A DNA stretch of 64,000 bases from Planomonospora sp. ID67723 (GCF_015711605.1 NZ_JABTEZ010000005.1:372001-436000); one strand, 5' to 3'. Shown: positions 1 to 8,549, counted from the first letter of the stretch. Translations and numbers: made by a program. The notes: generated by a model from the letters alone, not told the origin.

Positions 1-505
1 GCACGCCTGGAAGATCGCCAGGGACACGGAGCGGCGTGGCTACACCCGCGAGCAGGTCCTCGCCGAGCTGGCCAGGCGGGAGGCGGACTCCTCCGCCTTC
101 GTCCGTCCCCAGCAGCGCGAGGCGGACATCGTGGTCCGCTTCGAGCCGGCCGGGGGTGGCGCCGGCGTGCCTCTGTCGGTGACGCTGCTCCTGCGGCCCA
201 CGGTCCGGCACCCGAACTTCGCCCGGATCCTCTCCGGGGCGACCAGCTCGGCCGCCCATCTCACGCTCATGCGCGACTCCGACGGCACCCCGGTGGACGC
301 CCTGCACATCCACGGGAACGCGGACCCGCTGGAGGCCGACGTGGTGGCCAAGGCGATCTGGCACGACCTCGGCGTGCCCGAGCCGCTGCCCGGCTGCCTG
401 GGCCGCATGCCCGACGGCTCGCGCAACGAGCCGCTCCGCATCACCCAGCTGATCCTGCTGCACCATCTGATCCGCGCGGGCGTGTGGCGGATCCCCGGCG
501 AGTGA
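1..505 (+). CDS. Phosphoribulokinase/uridine kinase-family protein, C-terminal part (5' end outside window)
   Basis: The reading frame is already open at the window edge (codon phase from base 2) and ends with TGA at 503-505, giving 167 visible residues. The stretch RRGYTREQVLAEL followed by FVRPQQREADIVVRFEP resembles the C-terminal half of actinobacterial phosphoribulokinase-like proteins, where such a segment follows the kinase core. The Walker A region would lie upstream of the window, so catalytic competence cannot be judged. The family phosphorylates ribulose-5-phosphate or a related substrate with ATP. No RuBisCO or other Calvin-cycle gene is visible nearby, so a role in carbon fixation is not supported. 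A start at 131 is unlikely because the family similarity begins before it. Confidence 0.7.
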   Translation, partial: HAWKIARDTERRGYTREQVLAELARREADSSAFVRPQQREADIVVRFEPAGGGAGVPLSVTLLLRPTVRHPNFARILSGATSSAAHLTLMRDSDGTPVDALHIHGNADPLEADVVAKAIWHDLGVPEPLPGCLGRMPDGSRNEPLRITQLILLHHLIRAGVWRIPGE

Positions 506-515
506 TCCCCGCCCC

Positions 516-539
516 GGGCGATGTCCCGGTGAATCGCCC
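516..539 (+). terminator. Weak terminator-like hairpin
   Basis: Seven-base arms GGGCGAT (516-522) and ATCGCCC (533-539) lie just after the stop of the phosphoribulokinase-like gene. There is no T-run, as is common for actinobacterial terminators. Position is the main support. Confidence 0.3.
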
Positions 540-584
540 CGGTCAGGCTGGGTAGGCCGGAACTCTGAGAGACCAGGAGGCGCG

Positions 585-770
585 ATGAACCAGCAAGGCC
601 AGACCGGCCCCGGCGAGCCCGAGAGGCAGGAGGACGGTTTCCCGGTCGCGGGGCAGCAGCAGTCACCGCTCTCGCAGTCGCCCGACGCCGAGCCCGAAGG
701 GGACGCCGTCCCCGGCGAGGCGCGCGACTGGCTGCCGTCGGAGGCCCAGTCGCCCGACGACATGGAATGA
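585..770 (+). CDS. Small acidic hypothetical protein
   Basis: This 61-residue protein starts at an ATG preceded by a strong Shine-Dalgarno sequence (CCAGGAGG, about 5 bases upstream), which is the main reason to accept it. The protein is rich in Glu, Gln, Pro, Asp and Ser, has no hydrophobic segment, and looks intrinsically disordered. No family was recognised. It lies in the same direction as the phosphoribulokinase-like gene but beyond a possible terminator, and it faces a convergent membrane-protein gene. No function is proposed. Confidence 0.6.
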   Translation: MNQQGQTGPGEPERQEDGFPVAGQQQSPLSQSPDAEPEGDAVPGEARDWLPSEAQSPDDME

Positions 771-871
771 CCGGGACGGAGCCCCGGTAACCCGGCGGCG
801 GGGAAGGACGGGGACGGCCGGATCGCCTCTTGCCGGCGATCCGGCGGGTGAGGCGCGGGCCGGAGCGGGAC

Positions 872-1450
872 TCAGGCGTCCCAGTCGACGGCCACCTTCT
901 CCGGGTCCTCGGCGGCGATCTTGACGGGGAGACCCGTGCCGGGCAGGGTCCGGTGCAGGTGGGCGGCGGGCACGCGGTGGCCGAGCCGCACCTCGTACGG
1001 CAGGCGCCCGTCGGCCGGGGTCACCAGCAGCACGAACCCCACGATCGGGTCGCCGTTGTCGGCGGTCATGCCGTCCATGCCGAAGGTGCCCAGCACCAGG
1101 GCGGTGCCCGGCACGCCCCGGGCGAGCAGATCGGCCGCGGACAGATGTTCCCCGGCCATCGTCCTGCCGTACCCCGCTCCGGGTGCCGTGTCCCGCGCCA
1201 CGGTGAACGACTGTCCGGCGTACACGGCCTCGGCGAACCCGCCGAAGAAGGACATCGTCCGGCTGAGGGTCGAGGCGTGCAGGGCCCACGCCGCGGCGAA
1301 GGAGCCCGCGAACATCACGATCATGCCCGAGGCGAACGCCGGCACCGCCCAGACGGGTGAGGGCCACATGGACATCCCCGTGATCCCCGCCACGAGCAGG
1401 GCGGCCCCGCATCCCCCGATGCCCAGCCCCAGCTTCCCCATGCGCCCCAT
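872..1450 (-). CDS. Two-TM membrane protein of unknown function
   Basis: A 192-residue protein. Its first 60 residues hold two clear hydrophobic segments (around residues 8-28 and 32-58), and the remainder is a soluble C-terminal part with repeated charged and Pro/Gly turns. That arrangement fits an inner-membrane anchor with a cytoplasmic or extracytoplasmic domain. No catalytic motif or named family was recognised. The gene diverges from the universal stress protein gene, with about 150 bases between the starts, so the two may share a promoter region. Confidence 0.65.
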   Translation of the reverse strand: MGRMGKLGLGIGGCGAALLVAGITGMSMWPSPVWAVPAFASGMIVMFAGSFAAAWALHASTLSRTMSFFGGFAEAVYAGQSFTVARDTAPGAGYGRTMAGEHLSAADLLARGVPGTALVLGTFGMDGMTADNGDPIVGFVLLVTPADGRLPYEVRLGHRVPAAHLHRTLPGTGLPVKIAAEDPEKVAVDWDA

Positions 1451-1602
1451 CGCTCTTCCCCGTTCCCAGAAGTACGGCGTGCCGTTGTGACGCCGTCAGG
1501 AAACCGGAGATCGCTTTCACCCGGGTTGCATCCCGATTGCGTGCGCGCGCAGCGGTCCCCGCCGGGCAGGGTGGGGCGTTTCCGGCTGGGTATGGCCATC
1601 CC

Positions 1603-2502
1603 ATGGGACATGTGGTGGTGGGCGTGGACGGATCCGCGGACAGTCTCCGCGCGGTGGAGTGGGCGGTGCACGAAGCCGTGCGGCGGGGCCTCCCGCTGCG
1701 CGTGGTGCACGCCGCCTACGCGTGGCTGCACTCCCCGGCGGAGGCGGGGATCGAGGAGGTGCGGCAGTGGCTGCTCAACAACGGCCGCCAGGTCCTCGGC
1801 CAGGCCATGGCGCACGCGCGGGAGCGCGAGCCCGAAGCGGTGGTCACGGACGCCGTCGTGACCGGCGACCCCGTCGGGGTGATGGTCGCCGAGGCGGAGG
1901 AGGCGGAGCTGCTCGTGGTGGCCTCGCGGGGGACGGGCCGGATCTCCAGCCTGCTGCTCGGCTCCGTGGCGCTGAAGGTGGTCTCCCAGGCGCCCTGCCC
2001 GGTGGTGGTGGTCCGCGGGCCGGTCGAGCCGGAGAAGACGTTCGGCGAGGTGGTGGTCGGGGTGGACGGGTCGCCGGCGAGCGCCGGGGCGCTGCGGTTC
2101 GCCGCCGCCGAGGCGTCGCTGCGCGGGGCGCGGCTCCGGGTGATCCTGGCGTGGAACCTGGCCACCCCGGCGGCCGAGATGATGCCCCCGATGCTCATCG
2201 AGCTCGGCGAGGTCGAGGCCGCCTGGACCCGCGTCCTCGACGAGGCGGTGGGCTCCGTCGCGAGGAGCCACCCGGAGCTCGACATCGCCCACCAGGTGGT
2301 GACCGGTCATCCGGTGCAGACGCTCATCGACGCCTCGGAGGCGGCGGACCTGGTCGTGGTCGGGTCCCGGGGGCGGGGCGCGCTCGCCGGGCTCGTACTC
2401 GGCTCGGTGAGCCACGGGGTGCTGCACCACGCCTGCTGTCCGGTGGCCGTGATCGGCTCGCACGTCCTCTCCGGCCGGTTGGAGGACGGACAGGCGACCT
2501 GA
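1603..2502 (+). CDS. Universal stress protein, two UspA domains
   Basis: A 299-residue tandem UspA protein. Domain 1 (about residues 1-145) begins VVVGVDGS and contains the nucleotide-binding loop SRGTGR followed by LLLGSVA. Domain 2 (about 150-295) repeats the pattern with VVVGVDGSPAS and SRGRGALAGLVLGSV. Both loops fit the GX2GX9G(S/T) ATP-binding signature of the ATP-binding UspA subfamily. The start chosen is the ATG immediately before the first beta strand; an in-frame start 66 bases upstream would add an unrelated tail. Such tandem proteins are abundant in actinobacteria and often respond to hypoxia or stationary phase, but the specific role here is unknown. Confidence 0.9.
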   Translation: MGHVVVGVDGSADSLRAVEWAVHEAVRRGLPLRVVHAAYAWLHSPAEAGIEEVRQWLLNNGRQVLGQAMAHAREREPEAVVTDAVVTGDPVGVMVAEAEEAELLVVASRGTGRISSLLLGSVALKVVSQAPCPVVVVRGPVEPEKTFGEVVVGVDGSPASAGALRFAAAEASLRGARLRVILAWNLATPAAEMMPPMLIELGEVEAAWTRVLDEAVGSVARSHPELDIAHQVVTGHPVQTLIDASEAADLVVVGSRGRGALAGLVLGSVSHGVLHHACCPVAVIGSHVLSGRLEDGQAT

Positions 2503-2652
2503 GGACGCACGGGCTCCGGACTCCGCACCCGGGCGGGCAGGGCGACGCCCGAACGGCTCCCCTCCCGGCCGGGTCGAGGGCGCTCCCCGGGCCGTCGGCG
2601 CCGTCCCGGCGTCGTCCTGTCTGGGAAGCCGTTCTACGGGTAGCCCCGGGAT

Positions 2653-3609
2653 ATGGCGATCTACGGCTTCCATTCCTCGCACGAGCAGATCCACCCGGCC
2701 GAGCTGCTGAAGGCGGTGACCCGGGCCGAGCAGGCGGGTTTCGCGGCGGCGATGTCCTCGGACCACTTCTCCCCGTGGAGCGCGCGCCAGGGCCACTCCG
2801 GCTTCGCCTGGTCCTGGCTGGGCGCGGCGCTGCAGGCCACGGAGCTGCCGTTCGGGGTGGTCAACGCCCCCGGCCAGCGTTACCACCCGGCGATCATCGC
2901 CCAGGCGATCGGCACCCTCGGCGCGATGTTCCCCGGCCGCTTCTGGGCCGCGCTGGGCACCGGGGAGGCGAGCAACGAGCACATCACCGGCGGGCGCTGG
3001 CCGCGCAAGGCCGTGCGGACGGCGCGGCTGCGCGAGTGCGTCGATGTCATCCGGGCGCTGCTGGCGGGAGAGGAGGTCAGCCACGACGGCCTGGTGACCG
3101 TCGACCGGGCCCGGCTGTGGACCCGCCCGGAGAACCCGCCGGAGCTGTTCGGCGCGGCGGTGAGCGCGGAGACGGCCCGGTGGTGCGCGGAGTGGGCCGA
3201 CGGACTGATCACCGTGAACGCGCCGATCGAGACGCTGCGCGAGATCTCCGGCGCCTACCGGGAGGCGAGCGGCCGGGGCAGGCTGGCGCTCCAGGTCCAC
3301 CTGAGCTGGGCCGCGGACGACGAGACGGCTCTGGCGATCGCCTGCGACCAGTGGCGGAGCAACGTCTTCCCCCCGCCCGTCTGCTGGGACCTCGAAACGG
3401 CCGAGCTGTTCGACGCGGTGTCGGAGGAGGTGCCGCCGTCCAGGGTGGCCGAGGTGGTCAACGTCTCCTCCGACCCGGGGTGGCACGCAGCCCGGCTGAA
3501 CGAGTACGCCGAGCTGGGCTTCGAGGAGATCTACCTGCACCACGTCGGCCAGGAGCAGGACGCGTTCATCGACGCCTTCGGCGCGAAGGTGCTGCCCCAG
3601 CTGCGGTGA
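2653..3609 (+). CDS. LLM-class FMN-dependent oxidoreductase (probable non-F420 type, TIGR03885-like)
   Basis: A 318-residue TIM-barrel protein of the luciferase-like monooxygenase superfamily. It starts MAIYGFHSSHEQIHPAELL, has the SDHFSPW motif near residue 36, and continues with GALGT-like strand segments ending in the typical C-terminal helix pair. The opening matches, from memory, the subgroup annotated as probable non-F420 flavinoid oxidoreductases (TIGR03885), which are thought to use FMN. The substrate is unknown. The gene stands alone between the stress protein and the anti-sigma-type ATPase; both intergenic gaps exceed 100 bases. Confidence 0.8.
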   Translation: MAIYGFHSSHEQIHPAELLKAVTRAEQAGFAAAMSSDHFSPWSARQGHSGFAWSWLGAALQATELPFGVVNAPGQRYHPAIIAQAIGTLGAMFPGRFWAALGTGEASNEHITGGRWPRKAVRTARLRECVDVIRALLAGEEVSHDGLVTVDRARLWTRPENPPELFGAAVSAETARWCAEWADGLITVNAPIETLREISGAYREASGRGRLALQVHLSWAADDETALAIACDQWRSNVFPPPVCWDLETAELFDAVSEEVPPSRVAEVVNVSSDPGWHAARLNEYAELGFEEIYLHHVGQEQDAFIDAFGAKVLPQLR

Positions 3610-3649
3610 TCTCCCGGCCGCGCCCGCGGGATGAAAGTTTCACGCGTGG

Positions 3650-3678
3650 TTCACATGCTGGGGGGAATGTTCTACATT
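3650..3678 (+). promoter_or_regulatory. Probable sigma70-type promoter
   Basis: A -35 hexamer TTCACA (3650-3655) and a -10 hexamer TACATT (3673-3678) are separated by exactly 17 bases. The predicted transcription start (about 3685) falls at the edge of the operator at 3685-3698, so repressor binding would block initiation. Confidence 0.55.
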
Positions 3679-3684
3679 GGGCTG

Positions 3685-3698
3685 TGGGAGCGCTCCCA
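3685..3698. promoter_or_regulatory. LacI/CebR-type operator TGGGAGCGCTCCCA
   Basis: A perfect 14-base palindrome, identical to the consensus site of the cellulose-utilisation repressor CebR in Streptomyces and typical of LacI-family sugar repressors in actinobacteria. It sits over the predicted transcription start and about 20 bases before the GTG start of the anti-sigma-type ATPase gene. No LacI-family gene is present in the window, so the regulator must be encoded elsewhere. Confidence 0.65.
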
Positions 3699-3715
3699 TA
3701 GGCGAGGAGAATCCA

Positions 3716-4273
3716 GTGTCCCTCCAGCACAGCCCGCTCGCGGCGCCGCCGCACCCCGAGTACGCCGGGCGTCCCGGACGCACCGGGCGCGTCGGATGCC
3801 CGGGATGTGCCGGACTCACCGGCCACGTCGCCGAAGGGCTGCTGCCCGCCGTCCCGGCGAGTGTGCGCGAGGCCCGATCGATGGTCCGCCGGCGGCTCGC
3901 CGTGTGGGGAGCCGGGAACCTGGTGGACGACTGCGTGCTCGTCGTCAGCGAACTGGTCACCAATGCGATCCGCCACGGAGGAGCCCCCTGCGTCCTGCGG
4001 CTGGGCGGCGGCGAGGGCCACGTGTACGGCGAGCTCTTCGACCCGGGCACGGGCGCGCCTCGGATGCGCGAGACCGGTCCGGAGGCGACCGGCGGCAGGG
4101 GCCTGCGGATCGTCGACGCCCTCGCCGACGACTGGGGCGTCACCTGGCCGCCCTCGGGGGGCAAGGCCGTCTGGTTCGTCCTGGGCGCCTCCGTCCTGGG
4201 CGCCTCAGTCCCGTCCCACCGCCTCCAGGCCTCACCGGCCGCCGAGCACGCCTGTCGCGGGCTCGGCGCGTAG
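3716..4273 (+). CDS. ATP-binding protein, RsbW-like (HATPase_c_2) anti-sigma factor type
   Basis: A 185-residue GHKL ATPase of the short kind used as serine-kinase anti-sigma factors in actinomycetes. The N box VSELVTNAIRHGG lies near residue 77, the G1 box DPGTGAP follows, and the G2 region TGGRGLRIVDALADDWGV is intact. The N-terminal 40 residues are Pro/Gly-rich and appear disordered. The start is the GTG at 3716, preceded by GGCGAGGAG; an upstream GTG would lie inside the promoter/operator region. No anti-anti-sigma or sigma gene is adjacent. The CebR-type operator suggests carbohydrate-responsive expression, which is inference. Confidence 0.8.
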   Translation: MSLQHSPLAAPPHPEYAGRPGRTGRVGCPGCAGLTGHVAEGLLPAVPASVREARSMVRRRLAVWGAGNLVDDCVLVVSELVTNAIRHGGAPCVLRLGGGEGHVYGELFDPGTGAPRMRETGPEATGGRGLRIVDALADDWGVTWPPSGGKAVWFVLGASVLGASVPSHRLQASPAAEHACRGLGA

Positions 4274-4305
4274 CAGCGCTCCCGCCCGCGGCGCGTTCCC
4301 GCCGG

Positions 4306-4380
4306 ATGACGGAGCCCCCGATGACGGAGCCCCCGATGACGGAGCCCCCGATGACGGAGCCCCCGATGACGGAGCCCCGG
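4306..4380. repeat. Five tandem copies of a 15-bp unit
   Basis: The unit ATGACGGAGCCCCCG occurs four times exactly and a fifth time with one change at its end (4306-4320, 4321-4335, 4336-4350, 4351-4365, 4366-4380). It lies between the stops of two convergent genes. The unit length is a multiple of three and no frame stops within it, but no supported gene covers it. Replication slippage is the simplest explanation. Confidence 0.9.
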
Positions 4381-4398
4381 AACGGACGCGACCGGCTC

Positions 4399-4722
4399 TC
4401 AGTAACCGACCGCCGTGAAAGGCGTCGGGGTGTACCACGTCGCCTGGCTCTCGGGGTGCCTCTGATCGAAGCAGTGCCCCGACAGCCGGCCGTCGACTCC
4501 GAAGGAGCCGTTGTACTCGCCCACCGAATCGGGGTTCCAGCTGACGGTCATCACTATCCTGTCGCCCTGCACCCGCCCGCTCACCTGCCCCTCGGCGCCG
4601 TTGTAGCGCGCGGTTCCGGTGAGCAGGAACACATCTCTCCGCTGCAGAGTGAACGTCACTGCGTAGCCGTTGGTCTGGTAGGCGACCCACGGCTCCCTCT
4701 CCACGTCGTATGCGCCGGCCAT
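4399..4722 (-). CDS. Small beta-rich hypothetical protein
   Basis: A 107-residue protein starting at an ATG preceded by GGAGAGGAG. It is made of alternating hydrophobic/polar segments with Gly-Asn and Gly-Asp turns (for example YAVTFTLQRRDVFLLTG, then QVSGRVQGDRIVMTVSW), suggesting an antiparallel beta sheet or small barrel. There is no signal peptide, and a single Cys sits near residue 85. No family was recognised; the strand pattern recalls avidin- or lipocalin-type barrels, but that is only a shape impression. It is convergent with the anti-sigma-type ATPase gene across the 15-bp repeat. Confidence 0.65.
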   Translation of the reverse strand: MAGAYDVEREPWVAYQTNGYAVTFTLQRRDVFLLTGTARYNGAEGQVSGRVQGDRIVMTVSWNPDSVGEYNGSFGVDGRLSGHCFDQRHPESQATWYTPTPFTAVGY

Positions 4723-5089
4723 CGGGATACTCCTCTCCTGGTGTCCGTGCGGTCCGCAGGAGATCGGTGCCGGTGGCGGTACCGATCCGGTGCCAGGCCG
4801 TACGGCGAGGCCGCAGCCGGACCCGGCGGGAAGCCTGTGCGCGGCCGCCGTCCTCAATGCCTGCGGCCTGACGGAGTCGCCCTGCGAGCGGCCCGGTTCT
4901 GGAAGGTCGCGCCTTTCTGCCCGGTGAGCGGACCTGAGACCATCCTCCCTCCGCCGCCGTCGTGACCACAACCATGGCCGGGGCAAGACCGGATGCACCG
5001 GCCGTCCACGGCGCCCAGGGGGAGGGAGACCGGCGGTCTGACGCGCCGGACCGCGTGGCGGGTGTGACGCGCCGGGCGGAGCGCGCGGC
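4723..5089. other. Intergenic region with no gene recognised
   Basis: About 370 bases upstream of the small beta-rich gene and downstream of the maleylpyruvate-isomerase-family gene. Frames open on both strands encode only Arg/Pro/Gly-rich low-complexity text and lack ribosome binding sites. Nothing clearly regulatory beyond the ribosome binding site next to 4722 was seen. Confidence 0.5.
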
Positions 5090-5839
5090 TCAGCCCCAGG
5101 TGATCGTGGCCTTCTCCCGCCACAGGGCGAGCACGCTCCGGTCGCCCCGCACGTCGAGGCCCTCCACGCCTGCCCGGTTCCACAGCAGGAGGTACAGCCC
5201 GGTGGCGGGACCCGTGACCACGCAGTCGGCCTCGTGCAGGCCCTGCGTGATGGTCCGCCCGTCCGGCTCCACCCGGATCGTCCAGGCGGTCGGGTGGTCG
5301 GTGGCCTGTACGGCCAGGCTGACCGGCGGGTCGGAGACCAGCCGTCCCCGGCGTCTGGGGAGGAAGCCGCCGAAGAGCTCGTCGACGCCGTCGGCCGCGA
5401 GGGCGGGGTCGAGCGATGTGACGTCACCGGCGGCGGACTCGGCGTCGATCCGGTGGATCGCGGTCTCGTGCGCCTGGCGGCGGGCCCAGAACGCCAGAGG
5501 GGAGGGCGCCCGCAGGAAGGTCCAGCACGTCACGCCGGGATCGGCGTCCTCCAGCGTCCGCACCAGCGCGCCGTGGCCCGCGCGGAACCAGTCGAGCAAC
5601 CCGTCATCGTCCGGGGCGGAGAAGAACGCCGCCTTCTCGTCGTCGGCGAACGGCTCCGCCCTCGCGGTGGCGACGTGCGCCGCCGCCCAGCGGTGCACGC
5701 CGCCGACGTGGCCGAGCAGGTCCCGCACCCGCCAGCCGGGGCAGGTCGGCACCGGGGCGTCCAGCCCGGCCCGCGCCGCCGCCTCCACCAGCCGAGAACC
5801 GGCATCCTGCAACGCGACTACATGATCACTGATCTTCAT
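5090..5839 (-). CDS. Maleylpyruvate isomerase-family, mycothiol-dependent enzyme
   Basis: A 249-residue protein of the TIGR03083/DinB-like family. The N-terminal four-helix bundle shows VPTCPGWRVRDLLGHVGGVHRW (residues about 30-51) and the metal-site motif AHETAIHRIDAES near residue 130; the His residues of these motifs form the divalent-metal site in the family. A C-terminal SCP2-like sterol-carrier fold follows (residues about 160-249). Members use mycothiol, the actinobacterial thiol, as cofactor or substrate in isomerisation or S-transfer. The actual substrate is unknown. The start is the ATG before KISDHV. Confidence 0.85.
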   Translation of the reverse strand: MKISDHVVALQDAGSRLVEAAARAGLDAPVPTCPGWRVRDLLGHVGGVHRWAAAHVATARAEPFADDEKAAFFSAPDDDGLLDWFRAGHGALVRTLEDADPGVTCWTFLRAPSPLAFWARRQAHETAIHRIDAESAAGDVTSLDPALAADGVDELFGGFLPRRRGRLVSDPPVSLAVQATDHPTAWTIRVEPDGRTITQGLHEADCVVTGPATGLYLLLWNRAGVEGLDVRGDRSVLALWREKATITWG

Positions 5840-5985
5840 GGTCGGATTGTCCCAGCCGCTCCGGTGCGGTGACCAGCCGTACGGCGCGGACCCCGAAGAA
5901 CCGGCGGGGAGGCACGCCGCGGAACCACCTGATCGGCGGGTGCTTCCCGCACGGGGGCCAGGGATCCCGGAGCCGGAGGAGACGG

Positions 5986-7797
5986 TCAGGTTCTGCGGCG
6001 GTAGGGGATCCACAGGCCCAGGCCGTAGAGGCCGAGGCCGAGCAGGACCATGAAGGCGATCGTCGGCCACTGGAGCCCGTCGGGCAGGTGGAGCGCGAGG
6101 AACCAGCTCCGGTTCTCGGTTCCGCCGGCCTTGAGGACGCCGGCCACGATGCCCTGCGGGAAGAGCGGGACGGCCCCGATCGACCAGCAGATCACCGTGA
6201 TGATCTGCTCGCGTTTCGGCAGGTGGTCGAGGCTCATCCAGCGGCCCGGCCCGGTGGCGGCGGCGGGCCGCTTGCCCGTGCGCATCGTCTGCAGCAGGTC
6301 GGGCCCGTGGCTGTGCAGCCGCCGCTGGGCGAGCAGTCCGAACCCCCAGAAGGACAGCGCGCCGGTCACCACGCCGACGGCCACGCCCGCCCAGCCGTAC
6401 AGCCAGGCCGCCAGCGCGGCCGGGGCCCCGGTGAGCGCCACCAGCGCCAGGACGGCGTAGGCCAGGCCGGTCATCGCGCCGTCGTCCTCGCTGACGCGCA
6501 GCGGGTTGCCGCCGCGCCGGTGCGGGTCGGTGCCGGGGACGAGCGCGTAGACCGAGATCAGCGGCACGATCCCGGCGCCGCCGCCGAGCAGCGCGGCCGT
6601 GAGCGCGAGCACCGCCGGTTCGAAGCCGCCGACCGCGGCGGAGAAGGCCAGCGTCACCGCCACCGCCACCGGGCCGACGACCAGCAGCCAGGCCTGCTGC
6701 CTGCCCCGCACGTCGGCCGCGCCCGGGGCGACCAGGGTGAGCCAGAGCGCGGTGCCGTCGGCGCCGTAGAGGTTGGCCGACATGGCCGCGGCCATCAGGA
6801 CGAAGATCGGTCCCGCCCAGGGCAGCATGCCGTGCACGCCCAGAAGCAGCGGGGCGGCGGCGAAGAACACGCCGTAGGCGAGGGCGAAGGTCAGCTGGTG
6901 GGTCCGGACCAGGTCGCGCGACCAGACGCGCAGTTCCTTGGCGACCACCGCGCCCGACGCGGTCGAGGCCGTGATGGGCCGCCGGCCCCGGGCCGAGGCC
7001 CTGGCCGAGCCCGCGCGCCGGGTGAGCAGGGCGGCCCAGGCGGCCAGCAGCAGCGCGACGAGCACCGCCAGCGCGCCCAGAGTGAGGGCCGCGCGGCCCC
7101 AGGATCCGGCGACGGCCGCCTCGACCGCGGCCAGCCCCCAGCCGGACGGCAGGTAGCGCAGCGCGGCCGAGGCCTCGGGCGTGATCCCGCCGGCCTGGCC
7201 CAGCGCCACCGCGAAGACCCAGCCCTGGCCGAGGGCGGCCAGGATGGCGCCGTTGACGAGACCGGCGCCGACCGCGCCCACGCGCGAGCGCAGGGCGAGG
7301 CCCAGTACGGCCACCGCGACCCGCGAGAGCAGGACGAAGACGGCGAGTTGCAGGAGCATCGCGGGGAGGGCCACCACGACGGCCGCCGGGCTCTGCCGTA
7401 CGCCGAAGACCGCGAGCCCGGCCAGGGCGAGCAGGCTGATCACGGGGGCGATCCCGACGAAGGCTCCGACCAGCAGGCCGGAGGCCAGGCGCCGCGGGGG
7501 GATGCCGAGGAGGGTGAAGTACTCCGGGCGGAGCGTCTCGTCGCCGCCCCCGGAGAAGACCGGGCCGAAGATCCAGCCGAGCATCCAGATCGCGTAGGCC
7601 GCGGCGAGCAGATCACCGGTCCGGAACGCGGCGAACAGGGTGCCACCCGCCAGCACGAGCCCGAGCACGCCGCCGATCACGATGGAACCGGACTTCTGGC
7701 CGCTCATCGAGTTGCGCAGCACGGCCAGCTTCATGCCGGCCATCGTCAGGGAGGTCGTCAGGGAGGTGGCCGCGGAGGGCGTCACGGAGGCGGTCAT
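5986..7797 (-). CDS. ABC transporter permease (ABC-2 exporter type)
   Basis: A 603-residue polytopic membrane protein with about a dozen hydrophobic segments arranged in two halves, and a cytoplasmic loop around residues 270-300. The start ATG overlaps the stop of the ATP-binding gene as ATGA (7794-7797), so the two are translationally coupled; an ATG 12 bases upstream is possible but less likely. Size and pattern resemble the two-half ABC-2 permeases found with single ATPases in actinomycetes. The substrate is unknown; drugs, lipids and peptides are all possible. Confidence 0.85.
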   Translation of the reverse strand: MTASVTPSAATSLTTSLTMAGMKLAVLRNSMSGQKSGSIVIGGVLGLVLAGGTLFAAFRTGDLLAAAYAIWMLGWIFGPVFSGGGDETLRPEYFTLLGIPPRRLASGLLVGAFVGIAPVISLLALAGLAVFGVRQSPAAVVVALPAMLLQLAVFVLLSRVAVAVLGLALRSRVGAVGAGLVNGAILAALGQGWVFAVALGQAGGITPEASAALRYLPSGWGLAAVEAAVAGSWGRAALTLGALAVLVALLLAAWAALLTRRAGSARASARGRRPITASTASGAVVAKELRVWSRDLVRTHQLTFALAYGVFFAAAPLLLGVHGMLPWAGPIFVLMAAAMSANLYGADGTALWLTLVAPGAADVRGRQQAWLLVVGPVAVAVTLAFSAAVGGFEPAVLALTAALLGGGAGIVPLISVYALVPGTDPHRRGGNPLRVSEDDGAMTGLAYAVLALVALTGAPAALAAWLYGWAGVAVGVVTGALSFWGFGLLAQRRLHSHGPDLLQTMRTGKRPAAATGPGRWMSLDHLPKREQIITVICWSIGAVPLFPQGIVAGVLKAGGTENRSWFLALHLPDGLQWPTIAFMVLLGLGLYGLGLWIPYRRRT

Positions 7798-8549
7798 CGC
7801 GACAGCCACGACAGCGCCTTGGCCCCGGCGCCGGGCGCCCCGACGAGATCGACGAAGGTGTCCTCCAGGGAGCGCTCGCCCCGGACCTCCTCCAGCGTCC
7901 CGGCGGCGGCCACCCGGCCGGCGTCGATCACGCCGACGTGGTCGCAGAGCTGCTCGACCAGGGCCATGACATGGCTGGAGAGCACGATGGACCCGCCCCC
8001 CGCCACGAAGCCGCGCAGGATGGTCTTGATCGTGGCGGCCGAGACGGGGTCGACGGCCTCGAAGGGCTCGTCGAGCACGAGCAACCGGGGGGCGTGCAGC
8101 AGCGCGACGGCGAGCCCGATTTTCTTGCGCATGCCCGTGGAGTACTCGATCACGAGGGTTCTCTCCGCCGCGTCGAGCTCCAGCACCGAGAGCAGCTCCT
8201 CGGCACGCTCGGCGACGACCTCCTTCGGCAGGCCGCGCAGCAGGCCGAGGTAGGTGAGCACCTCACGCCCGGTCAGCCGCTCCGGCATCGCCATGCCGTC
8301 GGGCAGCACGCCGACCAGCGACAGGGCACGGGAGGGGGCGGACCAGACGTCCGCGCCGAAGATCCGGGCACTGCCGGCGTCGGGGCGCAGCAGCCCGACG
8401 GCCATGGACAGGGTGGTGGTCTTGCCGGCGCCGTTCTGCCCGACCAGCCCGTAGAACGAGCCCTGGGGAACGGTCAGGTCGACGTGGTCGACGGCTGTCT
8501 TCTCACCGAAGGTCTTGGACAGGCCGACGATCTCAAGTGCTGGGGTCAC
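7794..8549 (-). CDS. ABC transporter ATP-binding protein (exporter)
   Basis: A 251-residue ATPase subunit. Walker A is GQNGAGKTT (residues 37-45), Walker B is LLVLDEPF with the catalytic Glu, and the switch His is in VLSSHVM. The signature motif is degenerate, YSTGMRKK instead of LSGGQ, as in many ABC-2 type drug and lipid exporters. The start is the GTG at 8549, with a GGGAG about 10 bases upstream; a longer reading to 8651 adds residues with no homology. It is coupled to the downstream permease gene by a 4-base overlap. Confidence 0.9.
   Translation of the reverse strand: MTPALEIVGLSKTFGEKTAVDHVDLTVPQGSFYGLVGQNGAGKTTTLSMAVGLLRPDAGSARIFGADVWSAPSRALSLVGVLPDGMAMPERLTGREVLTYLGLLRGLPKEVVAERAEELLSVLELDAAERTLVIEYSTGMRKKIGLAVALLHAPRLLVLDEPFEAVDPVSAATIKTILRGFVAGGGSIVLSSHVMALVEQLCDHVGVIDAGRVAAAGTLEEVRGERSLEDTFVDLVGAPGAGAKALSWLSR

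Noticed and set aside
4306-4380. CRISPR-like array
   Set aside because: Units are 15 bases long and directly adjacent with no spacers.
5869-8253. Open frame of about 800 codons opposite the ABC transporter genes
   Set aside because: Gln/Arg/Gly-rich shadow; the minus strand encodes Walker motifs and membrane helices.
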